Positions 36,157 through 45,770 of a DNA stretch of 64,000 nucleotides are shown piece by piece (the stretch's first letter is position 1; the number at the start of each line of letters is the position of its first letter). Position numbers and translations under genes: made by a program. The notes under the pieces are model-generated. The model made no database searches. It saw only the letters and a list, made by a program, of their open reading frames with translations, and was not told the DNA's origin. Location of the stretch: assembly GCF_934330165.1 (NCBI RefSeq), contig NZ_CAKRGI010000005.1, positions 1 through 64,000 on the forward strand. Direction: 5' to 3'. The DNA comes from an uncultured Mediterraneibacter sp. (GTDB lineage Bacteria > Bacillota > Clostridia > Lachnospirales > Lachnospiraceae).

Positions 36157-36525
36157 ATGGCTCGTATTGCAGGTGTAGACTTACCAAGAGACAAACGTGT
36201 AGAAATCGGTCTTACTTATATCTACGGAATTGGTAGAACAAGTGCAGATCGTATCTTAAAGGATGCAGGAGTAAATCCTGATACCCGTGTAAGAGATCTT
36301 ACAAGTGAAGAAGTAAAGAAGATCAGTGCAGTAATTGATGAGACTCAGGTAGTAGAAGGAGACCTCAGAAGAGAGATCCAGCTGAATATCAAGAGACTGA
36401 AAGAAATCGGATGCTACCGTGGAATCCGTCACAGAAAAGGACTTCCGGTACGTGGTCAGAAGACAAAGACTAATGCAAGAACTTGCAAAGGTCCTAAGAG
36501 AACTGTAGCAAATAAGAAGAAATAA
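36157..36525 (+). CDS. rpsM: 30S ribosomal protein S13
   Basis: 122-residue head protein. [25 protein letters not shown] and the C-terminal [12 protein letters not shown] tail are typical. The frame opens at 36142, but ATG 36157 follows GGAGGAAAG. Confidence 0.98.
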   Translation: MARIAGVDLPRDKRVEIGLTYIYGIGRTSADRILKDAGVNPDTRVRDLTSEEVKKISAVIDETQVVEGDLRREIQLNIKRLKEIGCYRGIRHRKGLPVRGQKTKTNARTCKGPKRTVANKKK

Positions 36526-36562
36526 TTAAACGTATAAAATAGAAGAAAGTAGGTTAGTTTAA

Positions 36563-36958
36563 ATGGCTAAGAAAGTTGCGAAAAAAGTAACAAAAAAGCG
36601 TGTCAAGAAAAACGTTGAACGCGGACAGGCACATATCCAGTCATCCTTTAACAATACAATTGTTACACTGACGGATACTCAGGGAAATGCTCTTTCATGG
36701 GCAAGTGCAGGCGGTCTGGGATTTAGAGGTTCAAGAAAATCTACTCCATATGCAGCACAGATGGCAGCTGAGACAGCAGCAAAGGCAGCATTAGTACATG
36801 GTCTTAAGTCAGTAGATGTATTTGTAAAAGGACCAGGATCAGGAAGAGAAGCAGCAATCCGTGCACTTCAGGCATGCGGAATCGATGTAGTAAGTATCAA
36901 AGACGTAACTCCGGTACCGCACAACGGATGTCGTCCACCGAAGCGCAGAAGAGTCTAA
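36563..36958 (+). CDS. rpsK: 30S ribosomal protein S11
   Basis: 131-residue platform protein with [19 protein letters not shown] and [12 protein letters not shown]. The ribosome site (AAAGTAGG) is weaker than its neighbours'. Confidence 0.98.
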   Translation: MAKKVAKKVTKKRVKKNVERGQAHIQSSFNNTIVTLTDTQGNALSWASAGGLGFRGSRKSTPYAAQMAAETAAKAALVHGLKSVDVFVKGPGSGREAAIRALQACGIDVVSIKDVTPVPHNGCRPPKRRRV

Positions 36959-37048
36959 TTACAATTCTGCTGCATGAGATAAGCAATATAGTAAATGTTG
37001 ATACAGCGGAGAGTACCGTTGACATGTATATAAATTAGGAGGATAGAA

Positions 37049-37642
37049 ATGGCAGTAAATAGAGTTCCTGTTCTTAAAAGATGCCGTTCATTAGGAATGG
37101 ATCCGATTTACCTCGGAATCAATAAGAAATCTAACAGACAGTTAAAAAGAGCAAATAGAAAGATGAGCGAGTACGGTCTTCAGCTTCGCGAGAAGCAGAA
37201 AGCTAAATTCATCTATGGTGTGCTTGAGAAACCTTTCAGAAACTACTATGCAAAAGCTAAGCAGATGGAAGGTATGACAGGTGAGAACCTGATGATCATT
37301 CTTGAGTCAAGACTGGACAATGTAGTATTCCGTCTTGGACTTGCAAGAACAAGAAAAGAAGCAAGACAGATCGTTGATCACAAGCATGTACTCGTAAACG
37401 GCAAGCAGGTAAATATCCCATCTTACCTTGTAAAAGCCGGAGATACAATTGAGATCAAAGAGAATAAAAAAGGCTCACAGAGATACAAAGAGATTCTTGA
37501 AGCTACAGCAGGCAATATGGTTCCGGAGTGGCTTGAAGCAGACGCTGAGAATCTGAAAGGTGCAGTAAAAGAGCTTCCGGCAAGAGAAGCCATCGACGTT
37601 CCGGTTGATGAGATGTTAATCGTCGAGCTGTATTCTAAATAA
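37049..37642 (+). CDS. rpsD: 30S ribosomal protein S4
   Basis: 197-residue assembly protein, zinc-free form. It is the usual repressor of the alpha operon in other bacteria. Typical [16 protein letters not shown] start, S4 RNA-binding domain (about 85-150, [27 protein letters not shown]) and VELYSK end. Lies 90 nt after rpsK. Confidence 0.97.
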   Translation: MAVNRVPVLKRCRSLGMDPIYLGINKKSNRQLKRANRKMSEYGLQLREKQKAKFIYGVLEKPFRNYYAKAKQMEGMTGENLMIILESRLDNVVFRLGLARTRKEARQIVDHKHVLVNGKQVNIPSYLVKAGDTIEIKENKKGSQRYKEILEATAGNMVPEWLEADAENLKGAVKELPAREAIDVPVDEMLIVELYSK

Positions 37643-37755
37643 TAGAATCATAAATTCGGATCATTTGCAAAGGATCTGCAGACTGATCCGAACTATCATA
37701 GATACAGTTTTGTACCCCCTCAACGTAGATTAAGCCCATAAGGAGGGTCTGTGTA

Positions 37756-38715
37756 GTGTTTGATTTTAATAAACCTAATATTGAAATTACAGATGTTTCA
37801 GATGACAAGAAATACGGAAGATTTGTCGTAGAACCGCTGGAGAGAGGATACGGAACTACGCTGGGAAATTCCCTGAGAAGAATTATGCTTTCTTCTCTTC
37901 CGGGAGCAGCGATCAGTTCAGTAAAAATCGACGGTGTACTGCACGAGTTCAGTTCCATCCCGGGTGTTAAAGAAGATGTGACAGAGATTATCATGAACCT
38001 GAAATCCCTGGCGATCAAGAACACTTCTGAGTCTGATGAAGTAAAGACAGCCTATATCGAATACGAAGGAGAAGGCGTTGTAACCGGTGCTGATATCCAG
38101 GCTGATTCTGATATTGAGATCGTAAATCCGGAGCAGGTAATTGCTACATTAAGCGGTGGCAAGGACAGCAAGCTCTATATGGAACTCACGATCACAAAAG
38201 GAAGAGGATATGTAAGTTCAGATAAGAATAAGACAGAAGATATGCCGATCGGTGTACTTCCGATTGATTCTATTTACACTCCGATCGATCGTGTAAATCT
38301 GACAGTACAGAATACCCGTGTTGGTCAGATCACAGATTATGACAAGCTGACACTGGATGTGTGGACAAAAGGTACAATGGCTCCTGATGAAGCAGTCAGT
38401 CTTGCCGCAAAAGTTTTAAGTGAACACTTGAAGCTCTTTATCGATCTTTCTGAAGTTGCACAGCAGGCAGAAGTTATGATCGAAAAAGAAGATGATGAAA
38501 AAGAAAAGGTTCTTGAGATGAGCATTGACGAGCTTGAACTTTCAGTTCGTTCTTATAACTGTCTGAAGAGAGCTGGCATCAATACCGTTGAAGAGCTTAC
38601 AAATAAGACTCCTGAAGATATGATGAAAGTTCGTAATCTCGGACGTAAATCCCTTGAGGAAGTACTTGCTAAGCTGAAAGAACTTAATCTTGAACTGAAC
38701 CATAGTGAAGAGTAA
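37756..38715 (+). CDS. rpoA: DNA-directed RNA polymerase subunit alpha
   Basis: 319-residue subunit that nucleates RNA polymerase. The N-terminal assembly domain ([26 protein letters not shown]) and C-terminal DNA/activator-binding domain ([21 protein letters not shown]) are intact. GTG start 37756 behind AAGGAGG. Confidence 0.98.
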   Translation: MFDFNKPNIEITDVSDDKKYGRFVVEPLERGYGTTLGNSLRRIMLSSLPGAAISSVKIDGVLHEFSSIPGVKEDVTEIIMNLKSLAIKNTSESDEVKTAYIEYEGEGVVTGADIQADSDIEIVNPEQVIATLSGGKDSKLYMELTITKGRGYVSSDKNKTEDMPIGVLPIDSIYTPIDRVNLTVQNTRVGQITDYDKLTLDVWTKGTMAPDEAVSLAAKVLSEHLKLFIDLSEVAQQAEVMIEKEDDEKEKVLEMSIDELELSVRSYNCLKRAGINTVEELTNKTPEDMMKVRNLGRKSLEEVLAKLKELNLELNHSEE

Positions 38716-38870
38716 GATCCTGTCGTAAAGACAGAAGAAACCGAAGCATCGTTTGAGATGTTCGGCAGTGATTGAATATCCTGTCGGTAAGCCCGAAGAG
38801 TTCGGCAGGAGCATTTGATTAATAAGTCCGAAGATGCATAACCAAATGTGAATTAATGGAGGAATAAAAA
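38716..38870 (+). other. Hairpin-bearing spacer between rpoA and rplQ
   Basis: 155 nt with two hairpins: CCGAA-G-CATC with GATG-T-TCGG (about 38740-38765), and CCTGTCGG...TTCGGCAGG (about 38780-38811). Neither is followed by a T run, so they are probably processing, stability or regulatory elements. Confidence 0.5.
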
Positions 38871-39389
38871 ATGGCAAAGTATAGAAAGCTCGGCAGAACA
38901 GCCAGCCAGAGAAAAGCTTTACTGAGAAACCAGGTAACAGCACTTCTTAGCAACGGAAAGATCGTTACTACAGAAGCTAAGGCAAAAGAGATCCGTAAGC
39001 AGGCAGAAAGCCTGATCGCTCTTGCTGTAAAAGAAAAAGATAACTATGAAGAAGTTACAGTAAAGGCTAAAGTTGCACGCAAAGATGCTGATGGCAAGCG
39101 TGTAAAAGAAGTCGTTGATGGAAAGAAAGTTACTGTATACGACGAAGTAGAAAAGACAATTAAGAAAGATAAGCCAAGCAGACTGCACGCAAGACGTCAG
39201 ATGCTCAAAGTTCTCTTCCCGGTTAAAGAAGGCGAGAAGAAGAATATGAAAGAAGTAGATATGGTTGCAAAGCTCTTTGATGAGATCGCACCGAAGTATG
39301 CAGACCGTAACGGTGGTTATACAAGAATCGTAAAGATTGGTCAGCGTAAAGGTGACGCAGCTATGGAAGTTCTGATCGAGCTTGTATAA
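38871..39389 (+). CDS. rplQ: 50S ribosomal protein L17
   Basis: 172 residues against 115-130 in most bacteria. The core ([24 protein letters not shown] and [18 protein letters not shown]) is normal. The extra length is a charged insertion of about 40 residues (about 65-105, rich in Lys, Asp, Glu and Val) plus a shorter one later. I recall similar insertions in Lachnospiraceae L17. Last gene of the ribosomal cluster, followed by a terminator. Confidence 0.96.
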   Translation: MAKYRKLGRTASQRKALLRNQVTALLSNGKIVTTEAKAKEIRKQAESLIALAVKEKDNYEEVTVKAKVARKDADGKRVKEVVDGKKVTVYDEVEKTIKKDKPSRLHARRQMLKVLFPVKEGEKKNMKEVDMVAKLFDEIAPKYADRNGGYTRIVKIGQRKGDAAMEVLIELV

Positions 39390-39428
39390 TCTATATTAGA
39401 ATTTATATCAGATATTGGAAATTCTATG

Positions 39429-39468
39429 ATCCTCTGTGGGATGGGCTAGTCCTGCAGAGGATTTTTAG
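39429..39468 (+). terminator. Terminator of the rpsM-rplQ operon
   Basis: ATCCTCTG (39429-39436) pairs with CAGAGGAT (39455-39462), inner GGA/TCC pairs, then TTTTT. Confidence 0.9.
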
Positions 39469-39626
39469 CATATATTTGAAAAATTATCAAAGTAAAAGCA
39501 AAATGAGTCATAAAATAATCATAATAGCAAAGAAAAATACTGGTTACAGGATGCATGAGAGTGTTCTAAAAGGTTTGAAAAAATCATGGATTTGGTGAAA
39601 ATGCACAAAAGAATACCCCAAAAATA

Positions 39627-39642
39627 TGTTAAATTATTAACA
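39627..39642. promoter_or_regulatory. Rex-type redox operator upstream of adhE
   Basis: TGTTAA-ATTA-TTAACA is a perfect 6-4-6 palindrome matching the TTGTTAAN4TTAACAA box of the NADH/NAD+-sensing repressor Rex. It lies 9 bp before the -35 box of adhE, a classical Rex target in Clostridia. Confidence 0.82.
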
Positions 39643-39651
39643 GAAGCAGCA

Positions 39652-39681
39652 TTGACAATTTATTAACGAACGAGTTATACT
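39652..39681 (+). promoter_or_regulatory. Promoter of adhE
   Basis: TTGACA (39652-39657), an 18-bp spacer and TATACT (39676-39681). Confidence 0.85.
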
Positions 39682-39745
39682 AATAACTGTGATCAGGAAT
39701 GACCTGATAGGAAATGATTCATTCAAGTACAGGAGGAATAATCTA

Positions 39746-42382
39746 ATGGCTAAGAAAGAAACCGAAAAGACTGTAGAGAAGACAGTTAATACCGGATTCA
39801 TTGACAATGTAGAAGCCCTTGAGGCAAAAATGAAAGAGATGCGTGAGGCACAGAAGGTATTCGCTACTTTTACTCAGGAGCAGGTAGATAAGATCTTCTA
39901 CGAAGCTGCTATGGCTGCCAACAAGGCACGTATCCCGCTTGCAAGACAGGCTGTTGAGGAGACTCAGAGAGGTATTCTCGAAGATAAGGTCATCAAGAAC
40001 CATTACGCAGCAGAGTACATCTACAATGCATATAAAGATACAAAGACATGTGGCGTGATCGAGGAAGATAAAGCATACGGAATCAAGAAGATCGCAGAGC
40101 CGATCGGACTTGTTGCAGCAGTTATCCCGACAACAAACCCGACATCAACAGCAATCTTTAAGACTCTGATCTGCTTAAAGACAAGAAATGCAATCATCAT
40201 CAGCCCACATCCGGCTGCGAAGGCATCTACAATTGCAGCAGCTAAGGTTGTTCTGGATGCAGCAGTTAAAGCCGGAGCTCCGGAAGGAATCATCGGATGG
40301 ATCGATGCTCCGTCACTGGAACTGACAAATACAGTTATGAAAGATGCTGATATCATCCTTGCAACGGGTGGTCCTGGAATGGTTAAGGCAGCTTACTCTT
40401 CAGGAAAACCGGCACTCGGAGTTGGAGCTGGAAATACACCGGTTATCATCGACGATACAGCAGATGTAAGAATGGCAGTAAACTCTATCATTCATTCTAA
40501 GACATTTGATAATGGTATGATCTGTGCTTCAGAGCAGTCTGTAACTGTTCTTGAGAGCGTATATGAGGAAGCTAAGAAAGAATTCCAGTACAGAGGATGC
40601 TACTTCCTGAAACCAGGAGAGGAACTTGACAAAGTTCGTAAGACAATCATCATTAATGGTGCATTGAACAGTAAGATCCCTGGAAAGTCAGCTTATGAGA
40701 TCGCTAAGATGGCTGGCGTAGATGTTCCGAAGGAGACAAAGATCCTGATCGGTGAAGTTGAGTCTGTAGATATTTCAGAAGAGTTTGCACATGAAAAATT
40801 ATCTCCGGTACTTGGTATGTATAAAGCTAAGACATTTGATGAGGCACTCGAGAAAGCAGCTCAGCTTGTAGCAGACGGTGGATACGGACATACATCATCT
40901 CTTTATGTTCATCCGGCTGAGACAGAGAAGATCGCTAAGCATGCAGCAGCAATGAAGACTTGCCGTGTTCTGATCAATACACCTTCTTCTCACGGTGGAA
41001 TCGGAGATCTTTACAACTTCAAGATGGCTCCGTCACTGACACTTGGATGCGGTTCTTGGGGTGGAAACTCAGTTTCCGAGAACGTAGGAGTGAAACATCT
41101 TCTTAATATCAAGACAGTAGCTGAGAGGAGAGAAAATATGCTGTGGTTCAGAACACCTGAAAAGGTATACTTTAAGAAAGGTTCTATGCCGGTTGCACTG
41201 GATGAACTTGGTACAGTAATGCACAAGAAGAAAGCATTCATCGTAACAGACTCTTTCCTTTACAAGAACGGATATGTAAAACCGATCGAAGAGAAGTTAG
41301 ATGAGATGGGAATCCAGCATACATGCTTCTTCGAGGTTGCTCCAGACCCGACACTGCAGTGTGCACGTAAAGGTGTTGACCAGATGAGACAGTTCGAGCC
41401 AGATACGATCATCGCTCTTGGTGGTGGATCTGCTATGGACGCTGGTAAGATCATGTGGATCATGTACGAGCATCCGGAAGCTAATTTCGAAGACATGGCT
41501 ATGGACTTCATGGATATCCGTAAGAGAGTATTTACATTCCCTAAGATGGGAGAGAAAGCTTACTTCGTAGCTATCCCGACATCTTCAGGAACAGGTTCTG
41601 AGGTAACACCATTCGCTATCATCACAGATGCAGATACAGGTGTTAAATGGCCAATAGCTGACTATGCTCTGCTTCCGAATATGGCAATTGTAGACGTAGA
41701 CAACATGATGACTCAGCCTAAGGGACTGACAAGTGCTTCAGGTATCGACGTTATGACACATGCGATCGAGGCATATGTATCTATTATGGCTACAGACTAC
41801 ACAGATGGTCTTGCTATGAAGGCTGTTAAGATGGTATTTGAGAACCTCCCATCTGCTTACGAGAACGGAGCAAATGATCCGAAGGCTCGTGAGGAAATGG
41901 CAAATGCTTCCTGTATGGCTGGTATGGCATTCGCAAATGCATTCCTTGGTGTAAACCACTCCATGGCTCATAAGCTTGGTGCTTTCCACCACCTGCCACA
42001 TGGTGTAGCTAACGCAGTTATCCTGACAGAGGTTATGAGATACAATGCAGCAGAGGTTCCGACTAAGATGGGAACATTCTCACAGTATCAGTACCCACAT
42101 GCACTTGCAAGATACGCAGAACTTGGACGTTTCGCAGGATGCACAGGTAAGGATGACAAAGAAGTATTTGGGAACTTCATCGCAAAACTTGAAGAGCTGA
42201 AAGAAAAGATCGGAATTAAGAAGACGATCAAAGATTATGGTATTGATGAGAAGTACTTCCTTGATACACTGGATGATATGTCAGAGCAGGCATTTAACGA
42301 TCAGTGTACAGGTGCTAACCCGAGATACCCACTTATTCAGGAGATCAAAGATCTGTATCTGAAGTGCTACTATGGAAAATAA
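39746..42382 (+). CDS. adhE: Bifunctional acetaldehyde-CoA / alcohol dehydrogenase
   Basis: Converts acetyl-CoA to acetaldehyde and then ethanol, re-oxidising two NADH during fermentation. The 878 residues contain an N-terminal aldehyde dehydrogenase domain (about 20-440) with the catalytic Cys in NGMICASEQS, a linker, and an iron-type alcohol dehydrogenase (about 465-878) with GGGSAMDAGK and the metal ligands in NHSMAHKLGAFHHLPHG. The family forms spirosome filaments. The frame opens at 39689, but ATG 39746 follows AGGAGG. A Rex box upstream predicts induction at high NADH. Confidence 0.97.
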   Translation: MAKKETEKTVEKTVNTGFIDNVEALEAKMKEMREAQKVFATFTQEQVDKIFYEAAMAANKARIPLARQAVEETQRGILEDKVIKNHYAAEYIYNAYKDTKTCGVIEEDKAYGIKKIAEPIGLVAAVIPTTNPTSTAIFKTLICLKTRNAIIISPHPAAKASTIAAAKVVLDAAVKAGAPEGIIGWIDAPSLELTNTVMKDADIILATGGPGMVKAAYSSGKPALGVGAGNTPVIIDDTADVRMAVNSIIHSKTFDNGMICASEQSVTVLESVYEEAKKEFQYRGCYFLKPGEELDKVRKTIIINGALNSKIPGKSAYEIAKMAGVDVPKETKILIGEVESVDISEEFAHEKLSPVLGMYKAKTFDEALEKAAQLVADGGYGHTSSLYVHPAETEKIAKHAAAMKTCRVLINTPSSHGGIGDLYNFKMAPSLTLGCGSWGGNSVSENVGVKHLLNIKTVAERRENMLWFRTPEKVYFKKGSMPVALDELGTVMHKKKAFIVTDSFLYKNGYVKPIEEKLDEMGIQHTCFFEVAPDPTLQCARKGVDQMRQFEPDTIIALGGGSAMDAGKIMWIMYEHPEANFEDMAMDFMDIRKRVFTFPKMGEKAYFVAIPTSSGTGSEVTPFAIITDADTGVKWPIADYALLPNMAIVDVDNMMTQPKGLTSASGIDVMTHAIEAYVSIMATDYTDGLAMKAVKMVFENLPSAYENGANDPKAREEMANASCMAGMAFANAFLGVNHSMAHKLGAFHHLPHGVANAVILTEVMRYNAAEVPTKMGTFSQYQYPHALARYAELGRFAGCTGKDDKEVFGNFIAKLEELKEKIGIKKTIKDYGIDEKYFLDTLDDMSEQAFNDQCTGANPRYPLIQEIKDLYLKCYYGK

Positions 42383-42451
42383 GATGACGTCAGACGTCAT
42401 TAGGACATTCCGGAAGAACTGTCAGAATTGAATAGAATGAATTAAATCCCA

Positions 42452-42497
42452 CAACGGTATATCAAGCTGAAAATGCAAGATATACCGTTGTTTTTGT
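42452..42497 (+). terminator. Terminator of adhE
   Basis: CAACGGTATATC (42452-42463) pairs over 12 bp with GATATACCGTTG (42479-42490), then TTTTTG. A short palindrome ATGACGTC-AG-ACGTCAT-like just after the stop (about 42384-42400) is also present. The rest of 42500-42680 shows nothing I can assign. Confidence 0.92.
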
Positions 42498-42680
42498 TGT
42501 GGGGGATAGGAAGAAGACACAGGACCTCTTTTTGCAGTAATAAGAAAAATCCAATATGCCCGCAGTCCATATAAAGACAGGTATGTATAAAGGATAAAAC
42601 AATAATGAGTGTTAAAAAAATAACAATATAAAAGAGAATAAAAAAATCGTTAAAAACTGCACAAAGTTGTCCTGAAGGGG

Positions 42681-42709
42681 TTACATTTTAAAAAATTATA
42701 GGTTATAAT
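42681..42709 (+). promoter_or_regulatory. Promoter of the phosphotransferase gene
   Basis: TTACAT (42681-42686), a 17-bp spacer and TATAAT (42704-42709). Confidence 0.65.
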
Positions 42710-42765
42710 GTAGTCATCAAAAGGAAAGCAGCAAAAAGCTGACGAACAACAAGGAGGGCTACATC

Positions 42766-43521
42766 ATGAAATTAGAAGAAAAAAATATCATCGTAAAGCG
42801 TCCATATAAGACAGTATATAAGTGTGACGACAGTATCGTAAAAGTATTTGCAGAGACTCATCCAAAGTCAGATGTATTTAATGAGGCATTGAATACGGCA
42901 CGTGTGGAAGAGGCAGGACTGGATATTCCAAAGGTAAAAGAAGTAGCCCAGATCGATGGTAAATGGGCAATCGTGATTGAATATAAAGAAGGCAAGACCC
43001 TGGAAGAAATGATGGAATCCGATAAGAAGAATCTTGCAAAATATATGGATGATTTCGTAGCATTGCAGCTCGAAGTACAGAGTAAGCACGCTCCATTACT
43101 GAAAGGCATGAAAGATAAACTGGCACGTCAGATTAACGGACTGAAAGACCTGGATGCTACAACCCGTTATGAATTGATGACACGTCTTGAGAGTATGCCG
43201 AAGCATAATAAGATCTGCCACGGTGATTTCAATCCAAGTAACGTAATCGTAGGAAAGAATGGAAAGATGACAGTTGTTGACTGGGCACATGCTACTCAGG
43301 GAAATGCAAGTGCAGATGCAGCGATGACTTATCTCTTATTTGCATTGAAAGATCAGGAAGTTGCAGATTTGTATCTTAATACATTCTGCAAGAAGAGCGA
43401 TACAGCAAAGCAGTATGTACAGCAGTGGCTTCCAATCGTAGCAGCAGCACAGCTTTCAAAAGATAATGAACTGGAAAAAGATTTCCTTATGAAATGGATC
43501 GACGTTATAGATTATCAGTAG
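42766..43521 (+). CDS. Phosphotransferase of the aminoglycoside/choline kinase family
   Basis: A 251-residue kinase-fold protein (APH, PF01636). The catalytic loop CHGDFNPSNVIV (about 147-158) and the metal-binding VVDWAHA (about 168-174) are intact, so it should be active. Family members phosphorylate choline, homoserine, fructosamine, aminoglycosides or other small molecules; the substrate cannot be read. It has its own promoter and a strong AAGGAGG site and stands alone, which gives no sign of a resistance cassette. Confidence 0.82.
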   Translation: MKLEEKNIIVKRPYKTVYKCDDSIVKVFAETHPKSDVFNEALNTARVEEAGLDIPKVKEVAQIDGKWAIVIEYKEGKTLEEMMESDKKNLAKYMDDFVALQLEVQSKHAPLLKGMKDKLARQINGLKDLDATTRYELMTRLESMPKHNKICHGDFNPSNVIVGKNGKMTVVDWAHATQGNASADAAMTYLLFALKDQEVADLYLNTFCKKSDTAKQYVQQWLPIVAAAQLSKDNELEKDFLMKWIDVIDYQ

Positions 43522-43560
43522 AATAAGATTATTTTTGTCATTACATTTTATCCTTCTAAA

Positions 43561-43639
43561 AAAGAACCGGGATTTGAACCGCTCCTAAAGGTCAGACCTA
43601 AAATCTAACGATTGGGAGTCGGGGTGATCCCGGTTCTTT
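43561..43639. terminator. Long tRNA-like bidirectional terminator hairpin
   Basis: AAAGAACCGGGAT (43561-43573) pairs over 13 bp with ATCCCGGTTCTTT (43627-43639). It sits between two convergent genes, so it ends both. The 53-nt interior forms more helices on the minus strand: CTCC/GGAG, and GTTAGA/TCTGAC with a 7-nt loop TTTTAGG. It also contains GGTTCAAATCC, which looks like a tRNA T arm, but the T stem cannot pair properly, so I do not call a tRNA gene. Confidence 0.8.
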
Positions 43640-43646
43640 CTATTTA

Positions 43647-44747
43647 TTACCAGCTTGTAAAGAAGACATTGTCACCAATAACGACACCGGATCTGCTGGT
43701 AGATGGTGCGTAAAGGAAAAAGTAACAATTCGATACGGACGCCAGTCTTGAACCATTGATGGCATCCTGGGCAACCTGTCTGGAAAGAGTGCCGGGTCCC
43801 TGGGAAAGTACACGCTTCAGACTTCCTGTCCATACCGGTGCAAACTGTCCTTTTGCATAGACAACACCAGAAATACTGTTCGGGAAACGACTGCTTTCCA
43901 CACGGTTCATGATCACGGTTGCAACTGCGAGCATGGATTCATAATTATAATGAGCCTCACATTGGATAATCGCTGCAAGTAAGGTAAGATCATCTGCGGA
44001 AACCGTCGTACCACCGGTCGTGATCGTACCACCGCCGGTACCGTCTACCTGTCCGGCATTGTCCTTTTTAGCGGCTGCCGCTGCTTCAGCCGCAGCTCTC
44101 TGTCGTGCTTCTTCAGCAAGGCGTGCGGCCTCTTCCTCTTTTGCCTTTTTCAGTTTGGCATTGACAGTGTCCAGGTCGGTAGAAGTAGCAACTGCTTTTG
44201 CCTGAAGCTCTGTCTGCTTGGATTTTAACTGTTCACTCAGAGACTGCATGGAAGCCTGCTGGTTTTCCAGATCTTCCTTCTGATCTGCAATTTCCTGGTG
44301 GACATCCTGAAGCTGGGTCAGAGCCTGCCGGTCGTAATCACTGAGATTTTCAATAAAATCAGCTTTGTTCAGAAAGTCAGTCATATTTTTGGCTGAAAAA
44401 AGCATCTCCAGAAGTGATGCATTCCCGTTCTCATACATATATTTGATACGGGTCTTCATATCTTCATACTGCTTATTCTCTTTTTCCTCGGCATCAAGCA
44501 GATCGTCCTGCGTCTTGTCTATACTACTGTTGAGGATCTCAATCTGCATCTCAGTATCAGAAATCTGGTTGCTCAAATCCAGAATATCCTGGTTGATCCC
44601 TGCAAGTTCACTTTCAAGGGCGGAGGTTTGGTTTTCCAGACTCTCAATACTGTCTGTGGCATGAACCGGAAGAACAGAAAGAGTTAATGCAAAGGTGCAA
44701 AGGAGAGCAGCTCCCGTACGCATCCTGCGATTTTTATAGATTTCCAT
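43647..44747 (-). CDS. Secreted coiled-coil cell-wall hydrolase (SleB type)
   Basis: A 366-residue exported protein. Residues 1-30 are a signal peptide ending near VHATDS. Residues 31-220 form a long coiled coil like the N-terminal part of PcsB/CwlO, which is regulated by FtsEX in other Firmicutes. An Ala-rich linker (about 205-245) follows. Residues 250-366 are a Hydrolase_2 (SleB) domain, with the likely catalytic Glu in IIQCEAHYNYESMLAVATVIMNRV. It probably cleaves peptidoglycan glycan strands at division or germination. Not a CwlO endopeptidase, because no NlpC/P60 domain is present. Confidence 0.88.
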   Translation of the reverse strand: MEIYKNRRMRTGAALLCTFALTLSVLPVHATDSIESLENQTSALESELAGINQDILDLSNQISDTEMQIEILNSSIDKTQDDLLDAEEKENKQYEDMKTRIKYMYENGNASLLEMLFSAKNMTDFLNKADFIENLSDYDRQALTQLQDVHQEIADQKEDLENQQASMQSLSEQLKSKQTELQAKAVATSTDLDTVNAKLKKAKEEEAARLAEEARQRAAAEAAAAAKKDNAGQVDGTGGGTITTGGTTVSADDLTLLAAIIQCEAHYNYESMLAVATVIMNRVESSRFPNSISGVVYAKGQFAPVWTGSLKRVLSQGPGTLSRQVAQDAINGSRLASVSNCYFFLYAPSTSRSGVVIGDNVFFTSW

Positions 44748-44927
44748 AATCTCGAATCCTTTCTATATAACGACATTTAATTTGCCGAGTACCTATTATA
44801 CAATAAATTGCATTATAAGGCAAACTCTGTTAGAATTATTTTAGAAATAATTTACAAGATATACTTAATATATTTAAAAGATTCGTAATAAATAGAATTA
44901 TAATAAATCAGGAGGAGCAGGAAAAGC

Positions 44928-45770
44928 GTGCAAAAGATTAAAATGATCGGACTTGATCTGGATGGTACATTATTGAACGATAAAAAAGAACTGACACCTT
45001 ATACAAGGCAGGTGCTGGAACAGGCGATCCAGCAGGGCGTTGAGGTTCTTGTTGCAACAGGACGCCCGTGGATGGGAGTGCCGGAGTTCCTGAAAAGTTT
45101 TCCGGGAATGGATTATGCACTGACATCGAATGGAGCAAGGATTGTCCGTACGCAGGATGGGAGTGTTCTTATGGAGCAGCTCCTGAGTCAGGATAAGGCG
45201 AAAAAGATATTGGAAATCTGTGCGAAATATGATACCCTACAAGAGGTATATTTTGATGGTCAGGGATATGCAGAAGCAGAAAAGCTGCTTTGCGTGGAAC
45301 GATATCATCATAATCCGAATATGTGGGAATATACAAGAACAACCCGTATTCCGACAGAAGATATTTTTGACCTGATCGACCGGGAATCCCGCAGTCTGGA
45401 TAAAGTGCAGGCGTTGTTTGCTGATCTGGATGAACGGGCAAGGGCGTGGAAAGAACTGGAGTCACTGAAAGAAGTGGAGATTGTCGGTTCATTAAAATAT
45501 AATATAGAAGTAAATGCAGCCGGAGTGAATAAGGGAACCGGTCTGGTGGAACTGGGAAAGAGGCTTGGGATTGAAAGAGAAGAGATCATGGCGTTTGGTG
45601 ATGGCGATAATGATGAATTGATGCTGAGGGAAGCCGGTTTTGGAGTGGCGATGGCGAATGCCGAAGAGAAAGTAAAGGCAGCGGCAGATTATATTACAGG
45701 AAGTAATGAAGAAGATGGAGTAGCGAAGGCAATCGAACGGTTTGTACTAGAAGGAGGAGAAGTATGTTAG
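44928..45770 (+). CDS. Cof-type HAD-IIB phosphatase
   Basis: A 280-residue haloacid-dehalogenase phosphatase. Motif [10 protein letters not shown], motif II around LVATGRPW, Lys in the SLKYNIEV region, and the motif [14 protein letters not shown] are present, with the C2B cap between. Family members act on sugar phosphates, FMN and other phosphorylated metabolites. GTG start 44928 behind AGGAGGAGCAGG. It overlaps uppP by 7 nt. Confidence 0.92.
   Translation: MQKIKMIGLDLDGTLLNDKKELTPYTRQVLEQAIQQGVEVLVATGRPWMGVPEFLKSFPGMDYALTSNGARIVRTQDGSVLMEQLLSQDKAKKILEICAKYDTLQEVYFDGQGYAEAEKLLCVERYHHNPNMWEYTRTTRIPTEDIFDLIDRESRSLDKVQALFADLDERARAWKELESLKEVEIVGSLKYNIEVNAAGVNKGTGLVELGKRLGIEREEIMAFGDGDNDELMLREAGFGVAMANAEEKVKAAADYITGSNEEDGVAKAIERFVLEGGEVC

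Noticed and set aside
42766..43521. Aminoglycoside resistance gene
   Set aside because: The kinase fold is present, but base composition, a native promoter and no mobile context point to a housekeeping phosphotransferase.
43561..43639. A functional suppressor tRNA on the minus strand
   Set aside because: The anticodon-like loop and T-loop-like block are present, but the T stem does not pair and the acceptor would be 13 bp, so it cannot fold as a normal tRNA.
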